Of a stretch of DNA of 6,157 bases, positions 1 through 6,157 are shown in pieces (within the stretch, counting starts at the first letter, position 1; each line of letters starts with the position of its first letter). The notes below the pieces were generated by a model. It searched no databases and had not been told where the DNA came from. It saw nothing but the letters and a program-made list of their open reading frames with translations. Where the stretch lies: contig JACQDG010000241.1 of the NCBI GenBank assembly GCA_016201185.1, forward strand, positions 1 to 6,157, written 5' to 3'. Made by a program: the position numbers and the translations under genes. The stretch comes from Acidobacteriota bacterium (GTDB lineage Bacteria; Acidobacteriota; Terriglobia; Bryobacterales; JACQDG01).

Positions 1-855
1 CAGGGGCTGCTCTGGATGCTCCAGCACCAGGGCGATCCGCGCCGGCCCTGGAAGGCCATCAAGATCGACGCGCTCACTACCTCCCACCACGTTGGCTGGG
101 CCGATGTGGACGGCGACGGCAAGAAGGAGCTGATCAACGCCCCGCTGATCGGTCCCCAGGCCCTGGCCCCCCGCTACGAAGACCGCGTGCCACTGGTTTA
201 TTACAGAATTCCTAAGGATTGGACCAGCGAGTGGAAGCGCGAAACCATCGACGACCAGCTCACCGGCGTGCTGCACCGTCTCCGCCCGGTCCATTGGGAC
301 GGCGGAAAGCGCGAGCAAATCCTGACGGCCGGCTTCGACGGCATCGTTCTGCATCAAGCCAGTGGCACAGGCGACAAGCTTCGATGGGAGAACAAGCTGC
401 TGGCCCGTGGCCACGAGGAGGCGCCGCCCCGGGCCGGCGCCAGCGACGTGCGTCTGGGGCATTTGAACAAGCGGCGGTTCCTTGCCGCCGTCGAGCCGTG
501 GCACGGCAACGAGGTCGTCGTCTACACCGAAGACGCCGCCGGGCGCTGGCAGCGCCGGGTCATCTTTAGCGAATTGGTGGAAGGCCACGAGGTCGCCCTC
601 GGCGACTTCAATGGCAACGGCCGCGACGACATCGTCGCCGGTGACCGGGGTAAAGGCGCCAGCGTCCACGTCTTCTACGCCCAGGACGACCGGGGCGAGA
701 AATGGGATCACCACGTCATCGACCGGGGCGGCATGGCGGCTTCCGGCTGCGCCACGGCTGATCTCAACGCTGACGGCCGCGTCGACATCGTCTGCATCGG
801 GGCCGCCACTAGCAATCTGAAGTGGTATGAAAATGTCGCTCCTGCAAGGCGGTAG
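1..855 (+). CDS. FG-GAP/VCBS repeat beta-propeller protein, 5'-truncated
   Basis: The reading frame is open from base 1, so the start lies upstream. The first ATG (base 16) is internal: the frame before it is open and no signal peptide follows it. Numbering from that ATG, three acidic Ca-binding-type loops of the FG-GAP/VCBS kind are visible: DVDGDGKKE (30-38), DFNGNGRDD (197-205) and DLNADGRVD (249-257). They sit within repeated beta-rich blades, and the chain ends with a NLKWYEN blade. Such repeats fold as beta-propellers, usually exported and involved in ligand or carbohydrate binding. The layout (SHHVGWADVDGDG near the start, an EPWHG motif mid-chain, the NLKWYEN end) recalls the propeller part of aldos-2-ulose dehydratase-like proteins. 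That resemblance is from memory, and enzymatic activity is not shown by the sequence. The last 29 bp overlap the hydrolase gene, which implies co-transcription and probably translational coupling. The FG-GAP propeller call is firm; the function is unknown. Confidence 0.85.
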   Translation, partial: QGLLWMLQHQGDPRRPWKAIKIDALTTSHHVGWADVDGDGKKELINAPLIGPQALAPRYEDRVPLVYYRIPKDWTSEWKRETIDDQLTGVLHRLRPVHWDGGKREQILTAGFDGIVLHQASGTGDKLRWENKLLARGHEEAPPRAGASDVRLGHLNKRRFLAAVEPWHGNEVVVYTEDAAGRWQRRVIFSELVEGHEVALGDFNGNGRDDIVAGDRGKGASVHVFYAQDDRGEKWDHHVIDRGGMAASGCATADLNADGRVDIVCIGAATSNLKWYENVAPARR

Positions 856-3142
856 GCAAGGGTTCTCGGTGTTTCGGCCGCTGCCGACTGGTCTGTTTGC
901 CCTCATCCTGGCCGCCTCCGCTGGCTCGGCCCAGACGTCCTTGCCGGGCACTGTGCCGCTCACCCTCGAAGGCGACCTGGCCGCCCGCATGGTGGATGGG
1001 ATCCACTCCTTCCTCGAGCGGGAAACTGTGGCCACCGCTCAGAAGCGCCACAGTCAGTCGGCGCCGCCCAACCCGGAGCGGTTCCGAAAAATTATCGGCG
1101 CCGTGGACCAGCGCGTCCCCGTCACCGCACTCGAGCTCGATGCCACCACTTCCCGCCCGGCCCAGGTTGCTCGCGGCGCGAATTACAAGGTGTATGCCGT
1201 GCGGTGGCCCGTCTTCGACGGCGTCACCGGTGAGGGACTGCTGCTCGAGCCGGATACCCCGCCGGCCGCTCGGATCGTCGCCATCCCCGACGCCGACTGG
1301 TCCCCGGAAATGTTGGCCGGTTTGGCGCCAGGCGTGAATCGCGCCACCCAATTCGCGCGACAGCTAGCTGAGAACGGCTGCCAGGTGGTGGTGCCGGTGC
1401 TGATCGACCGCCGCGATACCTGGTCCGGCATCCCTGGCATCCGCATGACCAACCAGCCCCATCGGGAGTTCCTTTACCGCATGGCCTTCGAAGTGGGTCG
1501 CCACATCATCGGCTACGAAGTGCAGAAAATCCTGGCGGTGGTGGACTGGTTCGGGCAGGGGAATGCCGGGCCCGGAGGCCGCGCGCCCATCGCCGTCGCC
1601 GGCTATGGGGAAGGCGGCCTGCTGGCGCTTTACAGCGCGGCCGTCGATCAGAGGATCGATGCTGCTCTGGTCAGCGGCTACTTCCAGCCTCGGGAGCAAG
1701 TCTGGAAAGAGCCTATCTATCGCGATGTGTGGGGCCTCTTGCGCGAATTCGGCGACGCCGAACTGGCCGGCCTGATCGCCCCGCGCGCACTCATCGTAGA
1801 AGCGGCGGCAGCGCCCGCGGTCAGCGGTCCGCCGCCCGAGACCAAGCAGCGCCAGGGCGCCGCCCCGCATGGCCGGCTGGTGAGCCCCGCGCTACAGTTG
1901 GTGGAAACGGAAGTGGAACGCGCTCGGCCGTTTTTCGCCGCCTTGAAGGCCGCCGGAAAATTGCGGCTGGTGGCAAGCGACGGAGGCAGCGGACAACCGG
2001 GCTCCGAAGCAGCCATAGCTGCGCTGCTGCGCGCCCTGGGTGTCACTGCGAGTTTGCGGCCCCCCGGCAGCCCGCCTTCCGACGCCCGCCGCAACTACGA
2101 TCCGCTGCCGCGAATGAAACGCCAGCTCGATCAGCTTGTAGCCTTCACGCAGGAACTGGTGAGAAAGTCTCCTGCCCGGCGCGCCGGGTTCTGGTCCAAG
2201 GCCGATGCCTCTTCGCCCGAGCGCTGGCAGGAAACCACGAGGTTTTACCGCGATTACATTTGGGAAGAGGTAATCGGCCGCCTGCCACCGCCGAGCCTTC
2301 CGGCCAATGCCCGCTCGCGGCTGATCTACGACGAGCCGAAATTCCGGGGCTATGAAGTGACGCTGGACGTCTGGCCGGACGTTTTCGCTTACGGGATTCT
2401 GTTGGCGCCGAAAGATCTCCGGCCTGGAGAGCGCCGCCCGGTCGTGGTCTGCCAGCACGGCCTGGAGGGCCGCCCGCAGGATGTGGCCGGCCCGAAGTCA
2501 GACTCGCCTTATTACCATCGCTTTGCTGCGCGGCTCGCCGAAGAGGGATTCATCACCTACTCTCCACAGAATCCTTACATCGGTGAGGACCGCTTCCGCC
2601 TCATCCAGCGCAAGGCCCACCCGCTGAAGCTGGCCCTGTTTTCCTTCATCATCGGGCAGCACCAGCGGACACTCGAATGGCTGGCCTCGCTGCCCTTCGT
2701 GGACCCGGCCCGCATCGGCTTTTACGGCCTTTCCTACGGCGGCAAGACGGCGGTGCGCGTGCCGCCCCTGCTCGACGGCTACGCGCTTTCTATTTGCTCG
2801 GCCGACTTCAACGAGTGGGTGTGGAAAAACACGAGCGTCGACGCGCCCTACAGCTATCTCCTGACGGGTGAATACGACATGATCGAATTCCTCGCCAATG
2901 TGGCCAACTACGCCGAGCTGGCTAACCTGATGGCGCCGCGGCCGTTCATGGTGGAACGCGGGCACAACGACGGCGTGGCGCCGGACGAGTGGGTGGCTTA
3001 CGAGTACGCCAAGGTGCGGAACTTCTACGCCAGGATGGGCCTGCCCGACCGCACGGCCATTGAATTCTTCAACGGCCCGCACACCATCAATGGGAAAGGC
3101 ACGTTCGAGTTCCTGAGGCGTCACCTGCGGTGGCCGAATTAG
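827..3142 (+). CDS. Exported two-domain alpha/beta-hydrolase (esterase/acetylxylan esterase-like)
   Basis: This is a 771-residue protein. The N-terminus has basic residues (K2, R10, R17), a hydrophobic stretch at about 20-33 and an AGSA|Q cleavage site near residue 35, so export is likely. The C-terminal domain (about 470-771) has the full set of an alpha/beta-hydrolase: HGLEG oxyanion-type strand (544-548), nucleophile elbow GLSYGG with S636, acid D715 in GHND, and H752 in GPHT. This fits the dienelactone hydrolase/acetylxylan esterase group, which hydrolyses esters, often on carbohydrates. The N-terminal domain (about 120-400) is a related copy with GYGEGG (259-264) at the elbow, so Glu262 replaces the nucleophile; it is probably non-catalytic. 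A Pro/Arg-rich linker and a helical segment (about 405-470) join the two. The start at 827 overlaps the upstream gene. It has only a weak GAAG ahead of it, and ATG 833 is an alternative that would also keep the signal peptide. The hydrolase fold is certain; the substrate is not. Confidence 0.88.
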   Translation: MKMSLLQGGRQGFSVFRPLPTGLFALILAASAGSAQTSLPGTVPLTLEGDLAARMVDGIHSFLERETVATAQKRHSQSAPPNPERFRKIIGAVDQRVPVTALELDATTSRPAQVARGANYKVYAVRWPVFDGVTGEGLLLEPDTPPAARIVAIPDADWSPEMLAGLAPGVNRATQFARQLAENGCQVVVPVLIDRRDTWSGIPGIRMTNQPHREFLYRMAFEVGRHIIGYEVQKILAVVDWFGQGNAGPGGRAPIAVAGYGEGGLLALYSAAVDQRIDAALVSGYFQPREQVWKEPIYRDVWGLLREFGDAELAGLIAPRALIVEAAAAPAVSGPPPETKQRQGAAPHGRLVSPALQLVETEVERARPFFAALKAAGKLRLVASDGGSGQPGSEAAIAALLRALGVTASLRPPGSPPSDARRNYDPLPRMKRQLDQLVAFTQELVRKSPARRAGFWSKADASSPERWQETTRFYRDYIWEEVIGRLPPPSLPANARSRLIYDEPKFRGYEVTLDVWPDVFAYGILLAPKDLRPGERRPVVVCQHGLEGRPQDVAGPKSDSPYYHRFAARLAEEGFITYSPQNPYIGEDRFRLIQRKAHPLKLALFSFIIGQHQRTLEWLASLPFVDPARIGFYGLSYGGKTAVRVPPLLDGYALSICSADFNEWVWKNTSVDAPYSYLLTGEYDMIEFLANVANYAELANLMAPRPFMVERGHNDGVAPDEWVAYEYAKVRNFYARMGLPDRTAIEFFNGPHTINGKGTFEFLRRHLRWPN

Positions 3143-3263
3143 GTCATCTCGATGGTCTCCGCAATTTCTTTGCAAATGAACGCCGTCTTCTCGCGTGCCA
3201 AATAGTCCGGTGGTCAGCTAAACTGAATGTTGTCGGCTAGGCTTTGGGGCCTGATCTGCTGTC
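3143..3263. other. Intergenic gap before the efflux operon
   Basis: This 121-bp stretch is more AT-rich than the flanking genes and is the only real non-coding gap in the window, so the promoter of the efflux operon should lie here or upstream. A TAAACT at 3219-3224 could be a -10 element, but no good -35 lies 16-18 bp ahead of it (TGCCAA at 3196-3201 is poor). I see no GC-rich hairpin followed by a T-run that would terminate the hydrolase transcript, so read-through into the pump genes is possible. No clear operator palindrome was found. Confidence 0.4.
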
Positions 3264-4508
3264 ATGGATGGAAAACCCTTGTCTCTCAATCGCTTCAGCG
3301 CTTTTTCGACGTACCATTTGGTTTTGTTGACTCTTATTGTGATTCTTCTCCCGGCTTGTTCGGGCGGGCCAGCCGCGCGGACAGCGGCTTCCACTCCGCG
3401 CGAAGCGGCCCCGGTGGTCATTGGCCAAGTGGTGCAGAAGCCGATGCCGATCGACCTGCGCGCCATCGGGAACGTCCAGGCGTATACCACCGTCTCCATC
3501 AAGGCTCAGATATCGGGAGAACTCACCGCGGTCCATTTTGTAGAAGGCCAGGACGTGAAGAAGGGCGACCTGCTCTTCACGATCGACCCGCGCCCCTTCG
3601 AAGCCACCTTGAAACAGGCGGAAGCCAACTTGAAGCAAGCCGAGGCCAACCTGAAACAGGCCCACGCCAACCTGGCCAAGGACACGGCCGAAGCGAAGAA
3701 CGCGGAAGCCGAAGCGGCCCGCTACGCGCAGTTGTTCAAAGCTGGTGTGGCGGCGGCGGAACAGTACGACCAGTTTCGCACCAAGGCGGACTCTTCAAAA
3801 GCCGCCCTGCAGGCCGACGAATCCGCGATCCAGGCCAGCGAGTCCGCCATCCTGGCTAATCAGGCTGCGATTGATACCGCGCGGTTGCAGTTGGCGTACA
3901 CCGCCATCCGCGCGCCTATGGATGGGCGCACCGGCAGCCTTATGGTCCACCAGGGCAACCTGGTAAAGGCCAACGACGTTCCCATCCTGGTGGTGATCAA
4001 CCAGATTCACCCCATCTATGTCGCCTTCTCCGTCCCCGAGCAGTATCTGCCGGAGGTCAAACGTCGCATGGCCCAGGGAAAGCTGAAAGTGCAGGCCACG
4101 CCGAAGGACGGCGGGCGCCCCGTCACCGGCCAGCTCACTTTCGTCGACAACAACATCGACCTGAACACCTCGACCATCATATTGAAGGGCACTTTTGCCA
4201 ACGAGGACAACTCTCTGTGGCCGGGCCAGTTCCTCGACACGGTCTTGACCCTCACCACGCAAAAGGACGCCATCGTGGTTCCGTCCCAAGCCATCCAGAC
4301 CGGGCAGCAGGGCCAGTTCGTCTTCGTCGTCAAGCCGGACTCCACCGTGGAGGCCCGCCCCGTGGTAGTGGCCCGTAGAACGGAGCAGGAAACGGTGATA
4401 GACAAGGGTCTCCAGCCTGGAGAAAGAGTCGTGACGGAAGGCCAACTGCGGCTTGTTCCGGGCGCCCGCGTCCGCGAAATGAAGGCCGCCCCTGAGGTGC
4501 GCCCATGA
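3264..4508 (+). CDS. RND efflux periplasmic adaptor subunit (membrane fusion protein, MdtA-like), lipoprotein
   Basis: This 414-residue protein is the adaptor that links an inner-membrane RND pump to an outer-membrane channel. The N-terminus has K4 and R10, a hydrophobic run (19-29) and the lipobox LPAC with Cys32, so it is probably lipid-anchored in the periplasm. The domains follow the family order. First comes a lipoyl half-motif (about 75-112, with ISGELTAVHFVEGQDVKKGD). A coiled-coil hairpin follows (about 113-208) with near-perfect heptads. The second lipoyl half (about 210-240, IRAPMDGRTG) and the beta-barrel and membrane-proximal domains (about 245-410) come last. Length is normal for the family. 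The start is well bounded: an in-frame TGA lies at 3252-3254, and ATG 3264 is the first start that leaves a complete signal sequence, although no good Shine-Dalgarno precedes it. The stop overlaps the transporter start (ATGA). Oddities are the triplicated heptad and an Ala in the usual Ser position of the RLS channel-docking motif (R153, L157, A164). Confidence 0.95.
   Translation: MDGKPLSLNRFSAFSTYHLVLLTLIVILLPACSGGPAARTAASTPREAAPVVIGQVVQKPMPIDLRAIGNVQAYTTVSIKAQISGELTAVHFVEGQDVKKGDLLFTIDPRPFEATLKQAEANLKQAEANLKQAHANLAKDTAEAKNAEAEAARYAQLFKAGVAAAEQYDQFRTKADSSKAALQADESAIQASESAILANQAAIDTARLQLAYTAIRAPMDGRTGSLMVHQGNLVKANDVPILVVINQIHPIYVAFSVPEQYLPEVKRRMAQGKLKVQATPKDGGRPVTGQLTFVDNNIDLNTSTIILKGTFANEDNSLWPGQFLDTVLTLTTQKDAIVVPSQAIQTGQQGQFVFVVKPDSTVEARPVVVARRTEQETVIDKGLQPGERVVTEGQLRLVPGARVREMKAAPEVRP
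3609..3671 (+). repeat. Three tandem 21-bp units encoding LKQAxAN heptads
   Basis: Three consecutive 21-bp units encode residues 116-136 of the adaptor as LKQAEAN, LKQAEAN and LKQAHAN. Units 1 and 2 differ at four bases, all silent. Unit 3 differs from unit 1 by silent changes plus a GAA-to-CAC change (Glu to His). The repeat lies in the ascending helix of the coiled-coil hairpin, where one unit equals one heptad (two helical turns). It looks like an in-frame tandem duplication that has since drifted under selection on the protein. Confidence 0.85.
4494..4499 (+). promoter_or_regulatory. Ribosome binding site of the RND transporter gene
   Basis: GAGGTG lies five bases before ATG 4505 and inside the last codons of the adaptor gene. 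It is the best Shine-Dalgarno match at any start in the window. Together with the ATGA overlap it supports 4505 as the true start and coupled translation of the two pump subunits. Confidence 0.7.
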
Positions 4509-6157
4509 GCATTGCGGAACTCTTTATTCGCCGTCCTGTGATGACCACCCTGGTCATGCTGGGAATCCTTATGTTCGGCATCATTGCGTACCGGGCGCTG
4601 CCGGTCAGCGACTTGCCGAACGTCGATTTCCCCACCATCCTGGTCACAGCCCAGCTTCCCGGGGCTAATCCGGAGACGATGGCTTCGTCGGTGGCCACCC
4701 CGCTCGAGCGGCAGTTTTCCACCATCGCGGGCCTGGACAACATGAGCTCTACCAGCGCCCAGGGAGTCACCAACATCACGGCGCAGTTCTCGCTGGACCG
4801 CAATCTGGACGCCGCCGCGCAGGACATCCAGGCGGCCATCACCTTTGCCCAGAAGCAACTGCCACCGGGCATGCCGAATCCGCCCTCCTTTCAGAAGGTC
4901 AACCCCGCCGACCAGCCCGTTCTTTACATGTCGCTGAACTCCCCGACCCTGCCTGTTTCGACGGTGTATGAATACGGGGATACCCTCATTGCCCAGCGCA
5001 TTTCCACGGTGAACGGCGTGGCCCAGGTGCAGATCCTGAGCCCGCAGAAATACGCCGTCCGGGTGCAACTCGATCCCAACGCCCTGGCCACGCGGGGCAT
5101 CGGGATCGATGAAGTCCATCGAGCGGTGGGACAGGCCAACGTCAACCTCCCCATGGGAATCCTGTACGGCTCCCACCAGGCCTTTACGGTGCAGGCCACC
5201 GGGCAGCTTTTCGAGGCGGAGGCTTACCGGCCGCTGATCGTGGCCTACCGCAACGGCCACCCCGTGCGGCTGGAGGAACTCGGGCAGGTCGTCGACAGCA
5301 TGCAGAATGACAAGGTGGCAAGCTGGTTCGGCCTCCGCAGAGGCGACCAATTTGAGATGCGCCGCGCCGTCATTCTGGCGGTGCAGAAGCAGCCCGGCAC
5401 GAACACCGTAGAGGTGGTGGACGCCATCAAGAAGCTGCTGCCCAGTTTCCGCGCCCAGATGCCGGCCTCGGTCAACCTGAACGTGGTCTACGACCGTTCC
5501 GAGTCAATCCGGGATTCGGTGAACGACGTGAAGTTCACCCTGTTTCTCACCATCTGCCTGGTGGTGCTGGTGATCTTCCTGTTTCTGCGGAATTTTTCCG
5601 CCACCGTGATTCCCAGCCTGGCGCTGCCCATGTCCATCGTGGGTACCTTCGCCATCATGTATCTGTTGGGCTACAGCCTGGACAACCTCTCCTTGATGGC
5701 ATTGACTCTTTCGGTCGGTTTCGTAGTGGACGATGCCATCGTCATGCTGGAGAACATCGTTCGCCACATGGAGATGGGCGAGCCGGCGATGCAGGCGGCG
5801 CTGATCGGGTCCAGGGAAATCGGCTTTACCATCGTCTCGATGACGATATCGCTGGCGGCCGTGTTCATCCCCGTGCTTTTTATGGGCGGCATCCTCGGGC
5901 GCCTGTTCCACGAATTCGGGGTAACTATTGGCGCGGCGATCCTGGTCTCCGGTTTCGTTTCCCTCACCCTCACGCCCATGCTCTGCAGCCGGTTTCTGCA
6001 CCCTGCCGCGCATGAGAAACACGGCCGCTTCTATGAGGTCACGGAGCGCTTCTTCCAGGGCATGCTGCACTTTTATGACTGGACGCTGCGGCGTTCCCTG
6101 CAGCACCGCCGGACGGTGATGGTCATCTCACGTGCCCTGATCTTCGCCACCGGCTAC
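4505..6157 (+). CDS. RND multidrug efflux transporter permease (MdtB/MdtC-like, HAE1), 3'-truncated
   Basis: The frame is open from ATG 4505 to the window end: 551 codons, about half of the roughly 1,030-1,050 residues usual for the family. It is the inner-membrane proton/drug antiporter of a tripartite pump. It starts with the family N-terminus (SIAELFIRRPVMTT) and TM1 (about 12-30). The first periplasmic porter region follows, with GANPETMASSVATPLERQ and KVNPADQP. TM2 (about 343-361), TM3 (about 367-388), TM4 (about 398-417), TM5 (about 440-460) and TM6 (about 470-495) come next, and the frame ends in what should be TM7. TM4 carries the proton-relay pair D409-D410 in GFVVDDAIV, equivalent to AcrB D407/D408, so the pump looks functional. 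The porter and TM sequence resembles MdtB/MdtC more than AcrB or the metal pump CusA. An extra stretch of about eight residues near 277-286 is unusual. The start is coupled to the adaptor stop, with GAGGTG ahead of it. Substrates are likely drugs or amphiphiles, by family only. Confidence 0.95.
   Translation, partial: MSIAELFIRRPVMTTLVMLGILMFGIIAYRALPVSDLPNVDFPTILVTAQLPGANPETMASSVATPLERQFSTIAGLDNMSSTSAQGVTNITAQFSLDRNLDAAAQDIQAAITFAQKQLPPGMPNPPSFQKVNPADQPVLYMSLNSPTLPVSTVYEYGDTLIAQRISTVNGVAQVQILSPQKYAVRVQLDPNALATRGIGIDEVHRAVGQANVNLPMGILYGSHQAFTVQATGQLFEAEAYRPLIVAYRNGHPVRLEELGQVVDSMQNDKVASWFGLRRGDQFEMRRAVILAVQKQPGTNTVEVVDAIKKLLPSFRAQMPASVNLNVVYDRSESIRDSVNDVKFTLFLTICLVVLVIFLFLRNFSATVIPSLALPMSIVGTFAIMYLLGYSLDNLSLMALTLSVGFVVDDAIVMLENIVRHMEMGEPAMQAALIGSREIGFTIVSMTISLAAVFIPVLFMGGILGRLFHEFGVTIGAAILVSGFVSLTLTPMLCSRFLHPAAHEKHGRFYEVTERFFQGMLHFYDWTLRRSLQHRRTVMVISRALIFATGY

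Noticed and set aside
16..18. ATG at 16 as the real start of the FG-GAP gene
   Set aside because: The frame is open to base 1 with protein-like codons, there is no ribosome binding site in the visible bases, and no signal peptide follows, so the gene is cut by the window edge.
827..855. Possible frameshift joining the FG-GAP protein and the hydrolase into one gene
   Set aside because: The FG-GAP chain ends at a natural blade end (NLKWYEN), and the second frame opens with a proper signal peptide and cleavage site, so two separate overlapping genes fit better.
3196..3224. Sigma-70-type promoter (TGCCAA, 17-bp gap, TAAACT)
   Set aside because: The -10 element is moderate but the -35 is poor, and such matches arise by chance in this AT-richer gap; it is not strong enough to annotate as a promoter.
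3227..3859. 210-codon + strand frame overlapping the adaptor start
   Set aside because: Its product is low-complexity Arg/Gly/Ser-rich sequence from a shifted frame of the adaptor gene, which has a clear lipobox and domain content in its own frame.
4016..5350. Long open frame of 444 codons on the - strand
   Set aside because: It lies opposite the well-supported adaptor and RND transporter genes, has no recognisable domain, is rich in His/Arg/Gly as expected for an antisense GC-rich frame, and straddles two genes.
5504..6106. 200-codon open frame on the - strand
   Set aside because: It is opposite the RND transmembrane region; its His/Gln/Asp-rich composition is the mirror of hydrophobic codons, and it shows no family motif.
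4505..6157. Heavy-metal (CusA/CzcA-type) RND pump
   Set aside because: The N-terminus, porter motifs and TM4 VVDDAIV sequence match the drug-type MdtB/MdtC group, and the adaptor lacks Met/His-rich metal-binding features.

Overview
The window is GC-rich bacterial DNA with all genes on the + strand and almost no spacing between them. Signal peptides, a lipoprotein signal and an RND pump point to a Gram-negative cell. The pairing of an FG-GAP/VCBS propeller protein with a large exported esterase-like hydrolase is a style I associate with Acidobacteria (Solibacter/Bryobacter-like) or Planctomycetes. That taxonomic call is inference from gene style, not from a marker gene.

Left half (1-3142): the 3' end of an FG-GAP/VCBS repeat protein (no start in the window) overlaps by 29 bp the start of a 771-residue exported alpha/beta-hydrolase. 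The hydrolase consists of two related domains. The C-terminal one has a complete Ser-Asp-His set (S636, D715, H752). The N-terminal one has kept the fold landmarks but lost all three catalytic residues, with Glu262 in the nucleophile position. The overlap suggests co-expression, plausibly of an extracytoplasmic carbohydrate- or ester-processing pair; the substrate cannot be read from the sequence.

Middle (3143-3263): a 121-bp, relatively AT-rich gap with no convincing terminator or promoter. It separates the two functional units.

Right half (3264-6157): the first two genes of a tripartite RND efflux operon of the MdtA/MdtB (HAE1) type. They are a lipoprotein periplasmic adaptor (414 aa) and, joined by an ATGA stop/start overlap, the inner-membrane proton-driven transporter. 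The transporter runs off the window after 551 codons, about half its normal length. The rest of the pump, and possibly a TolC-type outer membrane channel, should lie downstream. No transcriptional regulator, RNA gene, mobile element or CRISPR array was seen.

The efflux operon is ordinary in plan. The part most worth a second look is the FG-GAP/duplicated-hydrolase pair. I did not find clear evidence of a wholly new system.
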